The notes under the pieces were generated by a model, which made no database searches, was not told the origin of the DNA, and saw only the letters and a program-made list of their open reading frames with translations. 64,000 nt of DNA. Origin: Epiperipatus broadwayi (taxonomy: Eukaryota > Onychophora > Udeonychophora > Euonychophora > Peripatidae). Where the stretch lies: positions 1,100,501-1,164,500 of the forward strand of contig JAQFVV010012667.1 of assembly GCA_028023455.1 (NCBI GenBank), written 5' to 3'. Numbering within the stretch: position 1 is the first letter of the stretch; every line of letters begins with the position of its first letter. Shown in pieces: positions 1-12,267 of this stretch. Made by a program: the position numbers and the translations under genes.

Positions 1-185
1 TTAGATTCAAAAGAGGTCATGATAATTACAAGCAGGTATGCCACTGGTACACCATGAAGCTCTTATTTTCATGTTCTACATATTTAAATATGTATAAAGA
101 TATATTTGAATATGTATGAAGAATATTTGTTGAGTATTAGAAATAAATATCTTAGTTCTGCCTTATATATCCATGTAAAAGATAA

Positions 186-365
186 AGGCCCATTATTAAT
201 TTTGATGAAGCTAAGGTTGTCTTATTTGAGAGAAATGAAATAAAAAGAAGAATTAAAGAATCTTTATTATTAAAAATTTATAATTCTGAAGCAATTAACT
301 TTTTTAAAAGTTATTTTAATATTAAGGGTGTATGGGAAGTAAGTGGAATTGTGGATAATGTGTAG
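186..365 (+). pseudogene. Penelope-like element, C-terminal tail fragment
   Basis: An open stretch of 59 codons ends at TAG 363-365. Its translation contains INFDEAKVV and then RNEIKRRIKESLL, followed by an aromatic-rich end (FFKSYFNIKGVWE). The pattern 'conserved hydrophobic-acidic stretch, then xRRxxKESxxI' is what follows the GIY-YIG nuclease domain at the C-terminus of Penelope-like retroelement proteins. No GIY-YIG core is readable upstream in bases 1-185, so this is a 5'-truncated or decayed copy cut by the window edge. About 65 bases after the stop lies a segment (about 430-500) that recurs at 32,655-32,745, which may be element 3' sequence. The family assignment rests on this short match only. 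Confidence 0.45.
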
Positions 366-495
366 TTTAAATATGTTGTTATTTTATAGTTCTTTACACT
401 TGAGAAGTCTGCTTGTAGTAGTGAAACCATTGATAGTGATTTAGAGTTTATATTTTTTGGCTAGTCTGGTTGAGTTTTGAATTTGGGATAATTTT

Positions 496-567
496 GATTT
501 TATATATATATGTATGTATGTATATTTTTGTGATTTTATATATATATGTATGTATGTACATTTTTGT
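496..567. repeat. 36-bp unit, two tandem copies
   Basis: Two adjacent, nearly identical 36-base units start with GATTTTATATATATATGTAT and each ends in a T-rich run. They lie inside simple AT-rich sequence just 3' of the Penelope-like fragment. Confidence 0.75.
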
Positions 568-600
568 GAAATATATAATGATTCATTTTATTTAGCAGAA

Positions 601-3180
601 AGACTTATTAAGAAATAAATTCTGGCAATATGAGATCTTGAACAATGTTGTTAGAAAATAGAAAGACTATTTTGAAGGCTTCTTCTAACAAAATAGGTCA
701 GAGAAAGATGATATCATGCAAACTTACGATTATATAGAGGTGTTGTTTATGCTGAAAGAAAAGCAAAAAATGAAATGGGGTCAATATAGAACTTGGCTGA
801 AACATGTATACTATTCTTAAGAGTGATTTGAATTGGAAATGCTAAAATCAGAAAAAAATGGTGGGGGAAAGGTGTAAGAAACTTAAATTAGTAGATAAAT
901 GAAAATAAAATGATCTGGGATATAGAATTCTTAACACTATTTATGAAAAAAGACACCATTAAAACAGGTGCTATAGCTACTCACAGAAGGAGGCCATTTT
1001 GTTCAATGATGACTTAGATGTAATCATTTAAATGAAGTTTTATTGGTAATCAGAGATTAATTTGACAATTTTCCAAGTTGGTATTTGTCAGAGAGAGACC
1101 AGCAGTTAATGTTTTAAATGAACTGCTCAAAATGGCAAGTGTTTCTAATCAAAATGATTTTTTATTTGCTTGATGTCACTTATAAAAGTCAAATAATTGC
1201 TTCTTGATGTCTACACCCTCGGTTGTTCCAATAGTTATGTACAATAGATTATGGTCAATATTATTCTATAAGTTTAATATACATGCATAAAAAATATTCT
1301 CAAATTAATAAAAGAAAGTATAGATAACAAAATTAAAGCATTGTATTGGGAGGAAATTGATTTTAACTTAGACAAAAGAAGAGGAACAAAAATGTAATTG
1401 GTGTCATTTTGGTTTTTGGCAAAGAGGCTGTTGGAGCAGGTGAGATCATTTACATTTGTTATATTTTTACTACAAAAATGTATTTGCTTCAATTCCATGA
1501 AACATATTTTTTTTTATTGTTTAGTAAGATTGTCACAAATAGCACTAGTGATTATTTAATCAAAGTATATATGGTAAGTCTCTTCAATGTACATGTAGAG
1601 AAAATGTTAGACAAAGATAGTGGAAAAGACAGAAAAGTGGTATTTATTAGTAGACAAAGAACTAATGCTATGCAATTTATAGATGATCAGATTAGAAAAT
1701 CACCATTTAGTTTATAAAATTTTTACAGGAAATGGTTGTTCAAATGAAAATGTAATAAAAGTAAATGTTAAAAAAATAAAGATAATACTAGTGGGAAAAT
1801 GCCCCCCAAAGATAAACAACATCATGGATGAACAGGTATTAGAATTGGTAAGAAACTTATTATTTGGATCAACTCATAGTGGAAGAAATCATCTTTAAGA
1901 TTGCCATAGTAAAACTGGCTTTTACTAAATAAATTAGGTTACATATAGAATGAGTTAATTGGTAATGGAAATGTTTCCTTACCTTATACATATGATCAAT
2001 TATACATTAATGATTTGAAACTTGACCTTCAACAAAAGAAAATAACATATGTGGATATGTTTGAAATGGGTGTATTTTAAGATGGAACAATTAAAATGCT
2101 TTGATAGAAAATCAACTGTATAAATTCTGCAAAAAAAAAAAGAATATAAAATTCAATGTTGTGATAGATGCCAGGAAAGAGAAAACTTTTTAGCTGAAGT
2201 TCAAGTTGTGCTATTATAACTTTTTACAGAATATTTCTGAGGACAGATGTAGAATTTGTCAAGCTTATATATGGGACATGTAATTAGAGACTCATCAGTA
2301 ATATTTATTTTGAACTCAACATTGTCATAATAATATAGCATATTGAAGTTTCTTCAAAACCCACTTAAAAACTGAATTTTTGATGATGATATAATATAAT
2401 AATATTTTTTGAACATAAATATCAATTTTGAACAGTTTAATGAAGATTTAAAGCTGAAGATGTTTTAAGAAAATGAAGAGTAGAAGATAATACATATTAG
2501 ATTAAAGGAAGCTAAAAACTTAAAATTTTTGGGTAATATATAATCTCATAACTATTGATAAATTTTGATGCACACATTATTTTTCTTTTTTATGTAAACA
2601 TGATTTATTATTTCAAAATTTATCTTATAACATGATCTAATATAATACTATTTGTATCATTTGTAGTATTCATTTGAATTTTACTTTTTTGTTTATTATG
2701 TTTGTATGTTCCATAAAAAAAACTGTTATGTAAAAAAAAATATTTTGTCTTTAATTGTTATTTTAATAGTTCACCAGATATGTAATTTTTATCATTTTAC
2801 ATAACATTATGCTATGGTTTTTTAATATTATCTGTAATAGCATTTATGTAAGAAAACCATTGTACATGACAATAAGTAAAGGAAAAAAATTGCTAACAGA
2901 AGAAAAATATATATCAGAAGCTAAAGTAAACCTAACTAATTTAAATAAAGTTCTGATAGATTAATTAAAATTAAATAGAAAAAAATAACAATATTAAGGA
3001 CTACCAATAAATATTTTGTAAAATTCAAATTGAACTGAAAAATAAGATAAAACCCTTACATGTGATCCAATTTTTTATCAGACCATCAGTTATTAACTAT
3101 ACACCAATTGAGTAACTACAAATAAACTTTATGTAGATCTCTTAAGGTATATTTAAAGATCAAATTCTCTATTTCAACTG
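601..3180. other. unassigned AT-rich stretch with decayed ORF pieces
   Basis: Two overlapping short reading frames on + (1,409-1,717 and 1,683-1,898) sit in a stretch that looks like a degraded coding sequence, but I recognise no domain in them. The rest is low-complexity AT-rich DNA. I see no splice-flanked exon with a known motif. A relic of an unidentified mobile element is the most economical reading. Confidence 0.3.
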
Positions 3181-3269
3181 TCATAAGTGATGATAATCAA
3201 AGTATTCATTAAAAACCAGCTTTTAATTACTATAACATCACATGTTCACCAAATTCTTATGCTAACGCA

Positions 3270-3482
3270 ATCATTTAACACAATAGCAACTTTATCCATA
3301 CAATACTGCCACCTAGTGCAAACCATAATAATTAATGGATACTGGAAAGTTAATGCATTAAAATCCCTATTAAGTGCTTATTTATCCAATACCATCAGAT
3401 TAGTTTTTAGCTTATGGCTTTCATCATTGTTTTCAGATCCAAGGCTTTTCACTGATGACAGCCATAAGCTAGAAAATAGTTA
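3270..3482. repeat. degenerate copy of the 431-bp palindromic element
   Basis: The sequence contains diverged versions of the blocks found in the complete element at 52,947-53,377: a 'TGCCACCTAGTGCAAACCA' block, an 'AATGGATACTGG' block, a 'GTGCTTATTTATCCAATACC' block, and the 'TTTTTAGCTTATGGC ... TCAGATCCAAGG' end. Blocks occur in the same order and spacing. The second half of the palindrome is missing except for a short inverted tail (GACAGCCATAAGCTAGAAAA). Confidence 0.65.
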
Positions 3483-3835
3483 GAATAGTGTATGAAAAGG
3501 CAGTAGATAGAGATTTTGATGCACTAAATGGCAATATTGAATGGAGAAAGTTGCTGCTGTGGAAAAACTTATTTCAAAAATTCTATAGTTAATAATATTA
3601 ATGTACTTTAGAAATTTATCTTTAAATAATTTTTATTTAGGCTAAATAAGGTTACATTATCTCAAAACATAAGTAGATCACCATGCATTACAATTGCAAA
3701 AATGTGAAAAAACAGAATAATACATTTTTGTCCAAAAAATATTCATATTTATCATGTGTAATATAAAAGTAAATGTGTAAAAATGAATATCACTTATGTA
3801 AATAGAATAAAATATCTACCTTAAAAACTGTTGTT

Positions 3836-4045
3836 AAAACAGGCAAAACTCACTATATGTATTGCCACACACAGCAAGCTAGAATAATCAATGGATGCCA
3901 GAAGGCTTGTGCATAAAATTCCCATCTAATGCCTACTCTTCCAATATCCTCAGACTAGTTTCTGGCTTGTGACCTTTGTCAGTGAGGAACCTTGGATCTG
4001 AGAACACTGCACCTAGCTCTTAGTATCTAATGCAACCCTCCAGCA
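3836..4045. repeat. half copy of the 431-bp palindromic element
   Basis: Begins with the same terminal block as the full copy (AAACAGGCAAAACTC), then ATCAATGGATGCCAGAAGGC, GTGCATAAAATTCCCATCTA, and GTGAGGAACCTTGGATCTGA. Only one arm is present, ending near the palindrome centre. This is one of several dispersed copies in the window. Confidence 0.75.
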
Positions 4046-4750
4046 ACCACCTTTTATCTCCATTTAACTACAAAACTATGAGTCTTAAACTGAAAACACC
4101 TTAATATTTTGTTTATTGGCTTAAAAACTATTGCTCACATTAATTCACACACATATACAAATCATAATATGAAGACATTTTGGAATTGAATGATTAATAG
4201 AAAAGATTTTCTATCTAAATCATTTTTGATCAACTAAATAGTAGCTAATAGTTTTCAAAACTGAGTTTGATATCAAAGTTGATCAAAAAAAAGCTTATTC
4301 ATATTGTGAAGTGTATTATAGGTTTTATAATTAATACATATTGCTGAAACACCATTTTTTGAAATTGGAGAGGAAAAGATTATATACTAAAAGAATTAAA
4401 CCCCATTATATTTACGATGATATTTTCTGCATTTGCTTGTTTTAACATGATTTATCATTTTTAAAAGCTACTTATAAATTAATATAGCCATTATTTTAAC
4501 TTTAGTAGAACAAAAAACAAAAGTTTTTCACTCGTATCTTTTTTTAATTGTAAGCATACACCAAGGTACCTAAATTATGATATAAAATACAAGAATTAAA
4601 AATATGTTTAAAATAGCTAAATCTTAAAAGAAACTGCCATTTATGACCGCATATTAAATCACATGATTATATAACTAATCTATATCTATAAATCTATAGT
4701 ATAACTATAAATATTCATATATAATATTTAAATACATGTATATTATCTAT
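4046..4750. other. no feature recognised
   Basis: AT-rich sequence without a readable domain, TIR or tRNA-like motif. Confidence 0.5.
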
Positions 4751-4754
4751 ACTA

Positions 4755-5775
4755 AACTTAATGTAATTAGACAGGACTTGAACTCAGACTTTTAAACTAC
4801 TCACACTATCTTATATAACTGATACACATGACCTCATACATGTGAAAAAGGTAAGTAATATCCAATGCATGTATTTTGTGCTAAACTATCACTTAGCAGT
4901 TGGTTCAGATAACCATCTTCCACACACATATTCAATCAGTGCTCAGTTTATAATAAGATACAAATCTTCAAACTTTAATGGACAAGTTTCAATTTTCTCC
5001 ACTCTTCAACTCTTTAGCCATCCATATCATTGACAATCTGAGAGTGGAACACTCAAAGCCTTATTATACCAATATTATTGTCATACCTATATTGACATTA
5101 AGTCACTCTGACCCCTCACATATAGGACATTAGTATGCTCATTTAAATATACAGAAGAGGGATGAGCAGAAAACAGGCTGAATATGTAATATTTAAATGC
5201 ACGTATATTAATCTATACTAAACAATATAATTTGATAGCATTTGAACTCAGACTTTTACAGCTATTCACTCTATCTTATACAACTGATACACATGACCAC
5301 ATACATGTAAAAAAGATATATGATCTACAATATTTACATATGTCTAAATATGTATATGCATATAGTTAAATAATACATATTCAGTCTGTATTCTACCCTT
5401 CCCTCTTCAGTACATTTAAATGGACATCTTAAGATTCTGTATGTGAGGAGTCAGAATGATTTAAGGTTAACATGGGTATGATAATAATATTGGCATCAAC
5501 AAGGGTTTTTAGTGGTCCATCCTTGGATTTTTAATGATATGACTGATTGAAGAGTTAGAGAGTGAAAAGATTGAAGCCTGCCATTAAAGTTTAAAGATAT
5601 CTTAATATAAACTGAGCACTAATTGTATATATGTGCTGGAGATAGTGATCTGGGTCAACTGATGAGTGCTGTTTTAGCATGAAATATGTTTGTTGGAGAT
5701 CATTTGCCTTTTTCACATGTATGTGGTCATGTGTATCAGTTGTTAAGATAGAGTGAATAGCTGTAGATATTCATA
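4755..5775. repeat. composite inverted repeat (family F1)
   Basis: Three units of one family are arranged head to head. Unit 1 (about 4,762-5,195) reads from GGACTTGAACTCAGACTTTT through ACTGATACACATGACC to CACTCTGACCCCTCACATAT. A partial same-orientation unit follows at about 5,222-5,330, with the same TTTGAACTCAGACTTTTA start. The third unit (about 5,385-5,770) is the reverse complement and ends in GGTCATGTGTATCAGTTGTT. The outer arms could pair over about 380 bases. Further copies lie at 26,450-26,825, 44,092-44,335, 53,822-54,300 and 54,340-54,570. On the minus strand the unit end reads GTTCAAATCC-like, resembling a pol III B box. No protein is encoded. Confidence 0.8.
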
Positions 5776-6087
5776 TATATATATATGTGTGTGTGTTTGC
5801 GTTTATATTCATATATTCTGTATAATATTATATAACTTGAGCTAAAAATAACGGTTTTTTATGAATGCTTATCATCTATGTGCACATGACACATATCCAC
5901 ACACACCGTTTTATATAAAATATGGAAATGGTCCTGATAAATTATATATATATATTAATTTTAACATCATATTCGCACACACTTTTGCAGATATATATGT
6001 ATGTTTAATACATTTTAGCATTTTATTTTATATAAATGCAAATAAAAAAATATTTGCATTTAAGTGTTTATTTATTATTTGTTTTAG

Positions 6088-6223
6088 TGCTGGTGTGGGA
6101 CGAACGGGAACGTATATTGTTTTGGATGCTATGATGGATCAAGCTAAAGCTGAAGGAATTGTTAATGTTTTTGGTTTTCTAGAACAAATGAGATATCAAA
6201 GAATAAATATGGTTCAAACTTTA
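6088..6223 (+). CDS. receptor-type protein tyrosine phosphatase, exon with catalytic signature loop
   Basis: Internal exon encoding part of a PTP catalytic domain. After a split codon it reads [15 protein letters not shown], i.e. the remainder of the (HC)SAGVGRTG signature, including the phosphate-binding Arg at codon 5. It continues with [14 protein letters not shown] and ends INMVQTL, the start of the Q-loop, for 45 whole codons. The acceptor is a T-rich tract ending TTGTTTTAG (6081-6087); the donor is GTAAGT at 6224. The first base of the exon completes the Ser codon, so the preceding intron is phase 2 and the catalytic Cys belongs to an exon outside the window. The donor is phase 0, and codons run on correctly into the exon at 28,684. 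PTPs remove phosphate from phosphotyrosine; receptor forms sit in the plasma membrane. The wording resembles receptor PTP subfamilies such as PTPRG/PTPRA-like, but the subfamily is not certain. Confidence 0.93.
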
Positions 6224-6249
6224 GTAAGTAAATTTTTATGATTATTAAA

Positions 6250-8606
6250 AATGTTTACTGTTAACGCCAATAGGTGGCAGTATCTTTTCAAAATAGTTTT
6301 CACATCATTTAATTTAATACACAATTACGTAAGTCTTAAAAGGTTCCTAAATTATTATCAAAGATAAATATTTAAAACTGTAATTATAATATATATTTTT
6401 AAATTGACTTTGTTTTTTAATAATAATGACTGCAAAGACTAAGAAAAACATCTCTGTGTACGCACGCACATATATAATTTAATTAAATATACTATTTTGA
6501 TATTTCAGTATTATTAACAGTGCAGAAAATGCTATACTATTATTTTATCAATTACTTATAACTATAAAGTTGAATCAAGTTTCATTCAGTTCCCCAATGT
6601 CAAATTATCACTGCAAAGGAGCAAACTCATAATAAAACAGAACTGTCGAGGTATAAAAGAAAATTTAAAACTGATAGTCTAGATAAGGTTTTAAAATAGC
6701 ACATTTCAGTTTAAATTAATGTTCGTGAATTATGTTTTTGCCTGAAAACAGGATTAAATTATTCAGATTAAGAAAGAAGTGTCATATATTTATAATAAAT
6801 AAAACTAATCTTTAGATTTTATATTTAGCTTATATTTTTTAATATTATTTTTGGTAAAGTATATTATTCATTTTCATCATAATTTTCTGCTATTATCAAA
6901 CTATAGATTAATGAGTGTTTCAGTTTAATACAGTTTGTTTTTATTTATACCTTTTTTTCTCCTGTTCGTCTTGGAAAAAACATTCTGATTTTATCCAACT
7001 ATCTTATACATGTTTTTTTTTTTTCTAAGTTTTTTACACCTTTTTGGAATTTAGACTTTTGACATATCTTCAAGAAATATGTCCATCTCTGTTTCATTTC
7101 AGTTTTCTTTTTTTCTTTTTTAATAATGTCAATGGTTCTCACCCATGCATTTTAAATTGGATCTTTTTGTTGTTATTGTTGTTGTTGTTGTTAATTCCAA
7201 TGCACACCTTTTTATATTTGACTTTATCAACAACAATTTTTGTATAATGATTTTATTAGATAAGGTCCATAAATGATCCTCAATATATAAAAAACAAATT
7301 AATAATTACTTTTAGGTACTTAGATATATTTTCTTTTAATATTAACTTATTTCTGTTAAGAGTATTTCATCCTAATTTAATTGTGTGCATTATGTTTTTA
7401 ATTGGATTAGTCATTTGAGTAAAGGTTTTTTATATGTGTTTTTTTTTTTTAATTCTTTACTATGAATTTTTAAAATATTTTTTGAAAAGCCATTGAGCAT
7501 TACTCTTAATCTTTATCTTTAATTACATTTTCATATTTTCTCTGCTACTCTAAAGAATTATTTGATAAAAATGACCACAATTACAGAAGTGTTTAATAAT
7601 TTAAAACAATCTTCATATACTTTTTCTCGGTTTTGGGGCCATTCTGCTGATTACTAATTTATTGTTCCTTATTATATGTATAAACAATATAAAATATCAA
7701 TTTCAAGAATAATTTGATCTACGAATGTCAAATTTTTGGCATTTTGAAACCTCCACTTTTTAGATAAATATATTAATGCTTATTACTAATCATTTATTAG
7801 GCTAAGTTTTTTTAAAATCCAACTTCATCTTTTTTTTCTTAAATACATCAAGATAAAGACTTTCATTAGTAAAATATATGACTATGTATTTCAAATATAC
7901 CCATTTCCTTTTTGTAAATTAAACTATTATAGTGAAATTTTGATTGCATCTCATCAGCTATTATTTGGTTAAGTAAAGATCATTCAGTAATGTTGCAGAG
8001 TCTCAAAAAAATTAGAAAACTTTGTACTAATGACTATAATTTAGTTTCCAAATGTTGTATTTCTTGCTGAAATATCATTTGACAACATGATCTTTAAAAA
8101 TATATTTGTGAATGAATACTGAACAAAGATAATAAAGATATTATGAATAGTCCCTATGATCTGGACCAACACAGAAATGCATATTGGGGATTATTTTTTT
8201 AAATGTCTTTACTCATATGTTTGAAGTGTATGTGTAGCAAATTAGAAATTTAAAATAAATATGTACAAAGAAAAATGAAACAGAATTTAAATAATCAATG
8301 CGAACAAAAGTTTTAAAAATAGTCATTCACAAAGAAACAGACAAAAAAAATCCAAAGTTTGGGCATTTTTATTTTATCACCTAATTAAAAATAGCTAGAT
8401 AATTATCTATTAATTAATATTGGATGATCTGAGAGGCTGGATATAGGCTGATTACTGAAAAAAATATCATAAACCTGAAGAAAATCTGAAAGGAATTTGT
8501 CTGAGTCCTATTTAAACACCAAGTAAAAAGTATAACAGTCTTTAATAATATATTTATATATCATAATAAATGCTTTTAGTTACTGTGCACTAAAAAGTCA
8601 AAAATT
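6250..8606. other. intron stretch, no feature recognised
   Basis: Low-complexity AT-rich sequence. A short GTT/GTC-like run at about 7,169-7,192 produces a poly-Leu reading frame. No domain, TIR or B box was found. Confidence 0.5.
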
Positions 8607-8619
8607 ATGATTTTCTTCT

Positions 8620-8717
8620 CAAGCGTTGATGGCCTAGCAGTTAGCATATCTGCCTTCCAAGCAGCTGGCCCGGGTTCACTTCCCAGTCAACTCATTTGAC
8701 ATATGAAAAAAATAACA
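8620..8717 (+). mobile_element. 98-bp SINE with tRNA-Gly(TCC)-like head
   Basis: Bases 8,623-8,693 follow a tRNA-Gly(TCC) closely: GCGTTGATGGCCTAGCAGTT at the 5' end, an anticodon arm CTGCCTTCCAAGCAG with anticodon TCC, and a B-box region GGGTTCACTTCC. The acceptor stem GCGTTGA pairs with TCAACTC with one mismatch. A short tail TTGACATATGAAAAAAATAA follows. A 13-base target duplication, ATGATTTTCTTCT, flanks the element at 8,607-8,619 and 8,718-8,730, proving insertion by retrotransposition. The T-loop (TTCACTT) and one T-stem pair depart from a working tRNA, so this is a SINE rather than a tRNA gene. The same tail occurs on the SINE at 13,457. Confidence 0.9.
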
Positions 8718-8730
8718 ATGATTTTCTTCT

Positions 8731-11700
8731 ATCACAGTTGGAGTTATATTTAATTTAAAATAAAAGTGTGATTATAAAAATTAATGATTGAATTGATTTC
8801 TGGAAATCCCACACTTTTATTTCAAGTTATATATAAAAAAAAAACCCAGTTGTGGTAGATCAAAATAATTATTTTTGGCTTTATATAAGCATTTATTAAA
8901 AAAAAAAAATTATATAAATTATTTTTAATGTTTTAGTATTCAGGTCTTTTTCATACTTATTTTAATTTTAATTGAAATAAAGAATTTGAAAGAAAATCAA
9001 ACGTTAAAAATTGATTTCTAAAACTTGGTGGCTTGCTTGTTGCTCTACTATATTTGATAACAAAAAAATATAATATTCTTAAAAAATTAATAATAATGAT
9101 TTAATATGTATTTAAAGGCTCTCATGTTTTTATCTAGAAAAACTATAAACAAAATTTGGCAGTATAATATTTTTGAAGTTGTATATTATGTCAGCATTAA
9201 TTCACAATTTATTTTTGATGTTTATTAATTCACAATTTATTAGGATCTAAACCAAGCTTATCTTTTGATGCAGTTATATAGAAAATGTATAAATTATAAA
9301 TAAAGAACATTTTTACTTACATAAGATATTACTTTCAATTTCAAATCATTCTTCATCTGTATTGAAGCGCCAATTGTTTTGTCTGAGTTTTTATATATAG
9401 TATCCAATGTTATGTAACATAAATTTACTGTTATATATATATATATTAATATTTACTTATAATTTGAGATTAATTAAGTTTACTTTATAAAAACAAAATG
9501 GTTTCTATGTTTTTTTTTTTTTTTTATGAAAGAAGTGTTGTTGTTTTTTTTTAAAAAAAAAAAAATTTTACATTAAGAGAAAATAAAATTTAAATCAACT
9601 TAGATTTGTTTTTATTTCTGCATGAATTTACAATAAACACTTTCCATTTTGAGTTTTTTTTTTTAAATATATTGGTCTCGCATCATATCATTGAAAACTT
9701 ACTGAAAACGACTGTCCACTAATAGCTTTGGATTATATAAACCACTCGATAACCCTGAAATATTTCATTGTTGTACTACAATTTCTAATTTTTACAAAAC
9801 TTGAAGGAAATCCATTTGTTAGAAATATGTTAAACCTCGATTTCAAAATTTATTCTAAGCAAATAAACAGAGTTTTTAACTTGAATAAAAACATTTAACA
9901 AAAATAATTCAGTCTTTGGTCTCCTCTTTTAACATCTAAATTTGTTACCACAATAAACTCTTTATGATTTCTGATAAAATGAAACATATTTTTGTTGGAT
10001 TGATAGTTATACCTGCTTGCAAATAGTTATAAATTAGTCAATACATCAGGAATTAAAGTTAATAATTATGAAAATATTTATTATTCAAATGTATTTAACT
10101 GTTAGTAATTGTAAAAAAATGGAAAGCTGCTTAAATCGAGAAAATAGAAATATATTAAATATATATATTCTGTATACATTTAATGCATGAAGAGGGTAAA
10201 GCTAAGTTATACATGGGCAATTAAAGATTGTTTGTTTCCCACAATGTTCTTAGAAATTCTGTATATATTTTTTGCCTTTTGAAAAGAGTGTTCTGTGCTG
10301 AAAATGTATTAAAATTGTATAATTAATATTGTTTGTGTTTTCTCTTTGCGTTTAATCTGTATATTACTTTTAGAATTCCTTTTATGTTAATATGATGCTT
10401 GATACGAAATAGATAATTTGTGTTAAGCACTTGTATTAATAAATAAGTAATTATGAGCGTTATCGTTCTTTTAAAAACATAAAAACAAACTATTATTCAT
10501 TTATATCCTACAAATCTACAGTATCGTACTTTTTATACGTAAATCAATAATTTTATACCGTAACTATTTTTAATTAATGTCCCATTACTATTCAAATATG
10601 TTTCACTTTTACTCATTTATTTATTTATTTATTTTAAATTGAAATTATTTTAACATAATTCAAATAAAAAATATTAACGATTTTTATTTAATTGACTTTA
10701 ATTAAATTTTTATGATTTGCTTATTTATTACAAAGAGAAAACAGTAATTAATTTTAATGAGGGAACTTTTTTTATTATTATTTTACTTTACATCGCAAAT
10801 AATTCTTGTTACAAAGTAATTGCTTCTATGAAATAATTTATAAAGTACATAAAATATTCATTCATTATATATATATAATGAAAAGTCTTTACATCTAGTG
10901 GAAGTGCATCTTCCTGTGCATAAAGTCTAAGGTTTGGATCCTGGTTGAATAAAGCTTGAAAAGTTTTCTACATCCTAATCATATTTAGGATTAATTTTTA
11001 ATTAGACAATTCATAGACAGTCTAAGTAAATAACTCTTACTGGTAATTAATAGATACTTAGTATTTTTTTATTTAGAAAGTATAGCAAAGATGAAAAAGC
11101 AGTAAACTATGCTCACCAAATTTTTGACATTCATAAATAGTAATTCTTTCTTCCTCATTTAAAAACCAACTATTTAAAACTGTTTTACCTACCTATTTTA
11201 TATAAAATTATTTATGTAAATAAAGTAGAAGTATAACATTAAATGATTGATCTAGTTTGATGCAGTTCACTGAGTGATGCAAAAGTAATTATGAATGTTG
11301 GTGTTAAAGTCAATGAATCGTCATTGCACAAGATTAAGTTTAATATTTTCAGGATTTCTATATATGAAGTTGTTTATTATTATTTTAGCACCAATATTTT
11401 AGCTGGATCTTGATTGACTCTTTGTGTAAAATACACAACTTTGTAATTGTTAGGTTGGTTAGAGACATTGATTCCTCTTAGCTGGATCTCTTGTTACACT
11501 AACTGCTTTCTGCACTAACCACATAATAAAATAATAGTAATTATTATTATTTAATTATTCACAAATTACAATAAAGTCCATGTGAAAAAAAATCATACCT
11601 TTAATTTAAAAACAAATATTTACATATACATAAAACTATACACCTGAGTCTCGTTTTATGCAGTAGATAGGTTTCACAAAAAACCCACATTAAAAAAAAT

Positions 11701-12260
11701 TGCACAAAAATGGACTTAACTTACTTGAAAAATGGGAAATATGTTCTGTAATTTTCAGAAATCGCATAAAAGCAAATCAACAACAAAAAAATTACTTTAA
11801 AATTCACATAAAAAAATAAGGAAATAAAGTTTGACTAATAAAAAATTTCAAATATTTGATAAAAAATTGATATAAGACAAACTTTTTTTACTCTTTTTAT
11901 TAACGACAATATTGAGTTTTACATTTTTCATACATATTTTAATCATTATTGTTATTTGATAATATGCAGTTTGTGAATTGGTAAAAAATCAGATTCATCA
12001 CAAGAGGAAATACAACTAGCACAAACTTCATTCTTGTGCTATGTTAATGGTTTTCTGTTGACAATGTAACCGGTGATTAAACTTTGAGATAATGATTTTA
12101 CTAATTGTTTATAAAGCTCACGATATCCAGACATACAACTATTTAGCTCTCCTTGGAATTTAAGAAGTTTTTCATTGCAGCAAACTCAGATTTCAGCATT
12201 ATCTGACTTTTTTTTGTACCACAAATCAATGTAAAATCTGTGATACATATAGGGTTTCTC
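8731..12260. other. intron stretch, mostly unassigned
   Basis: AT-rich DNA with poly-A/T tracts and small local repeats (for example a direct repeat of ATTAATTCACAATTTATT near 9,196-9,240). A possible diverged tRNA-like sequence at 10,898-10,950 is listed separately. Nothing else is recognisable. Confidence 0.45.
10895..10955 (+). repeat. possible diverged tRNA-derived SINE head
   Basis: The phrase CTAGTGGAAGTGCATCTTCC is followed 25 bases later by GGTTTGGATCCTGG, resembling a decayed A box and B box at tRNA-like spacing. No target duplication and no shared tail with the two clear SINEs is visible, so support is weak. Confidence 0.3.
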
Positions 12261-12267
12261 TGATCAA

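Noticed and set aside
1409-1898. Two overlapping open frames as a small host gene
   Set aside because: No start context, splice sites or recognisable domain; the surrounding frame is broken, so a transposon relic is more likely.
5861-6087. N-terminal part of the open frame that contains the first phosphatase exon
   Set aside because: It is intron sequence upstream of a good acceptor (TTGTTTTAG) and bears no resemblance to PTP sequence; the real exon starts at 6,088.
7044-7247. Hydrophobic open frame with a poly-Leu run
   Set aside because: Produced by T-rich sequence and a short GTT repeat in the intron; no gene context.
8623-8694. Functional tRNA-Gly(TCC) gene
   Set aside because: T-loop and T-stem changes, the poly-A tail and a perfect target duplication show a retroposed SINE.
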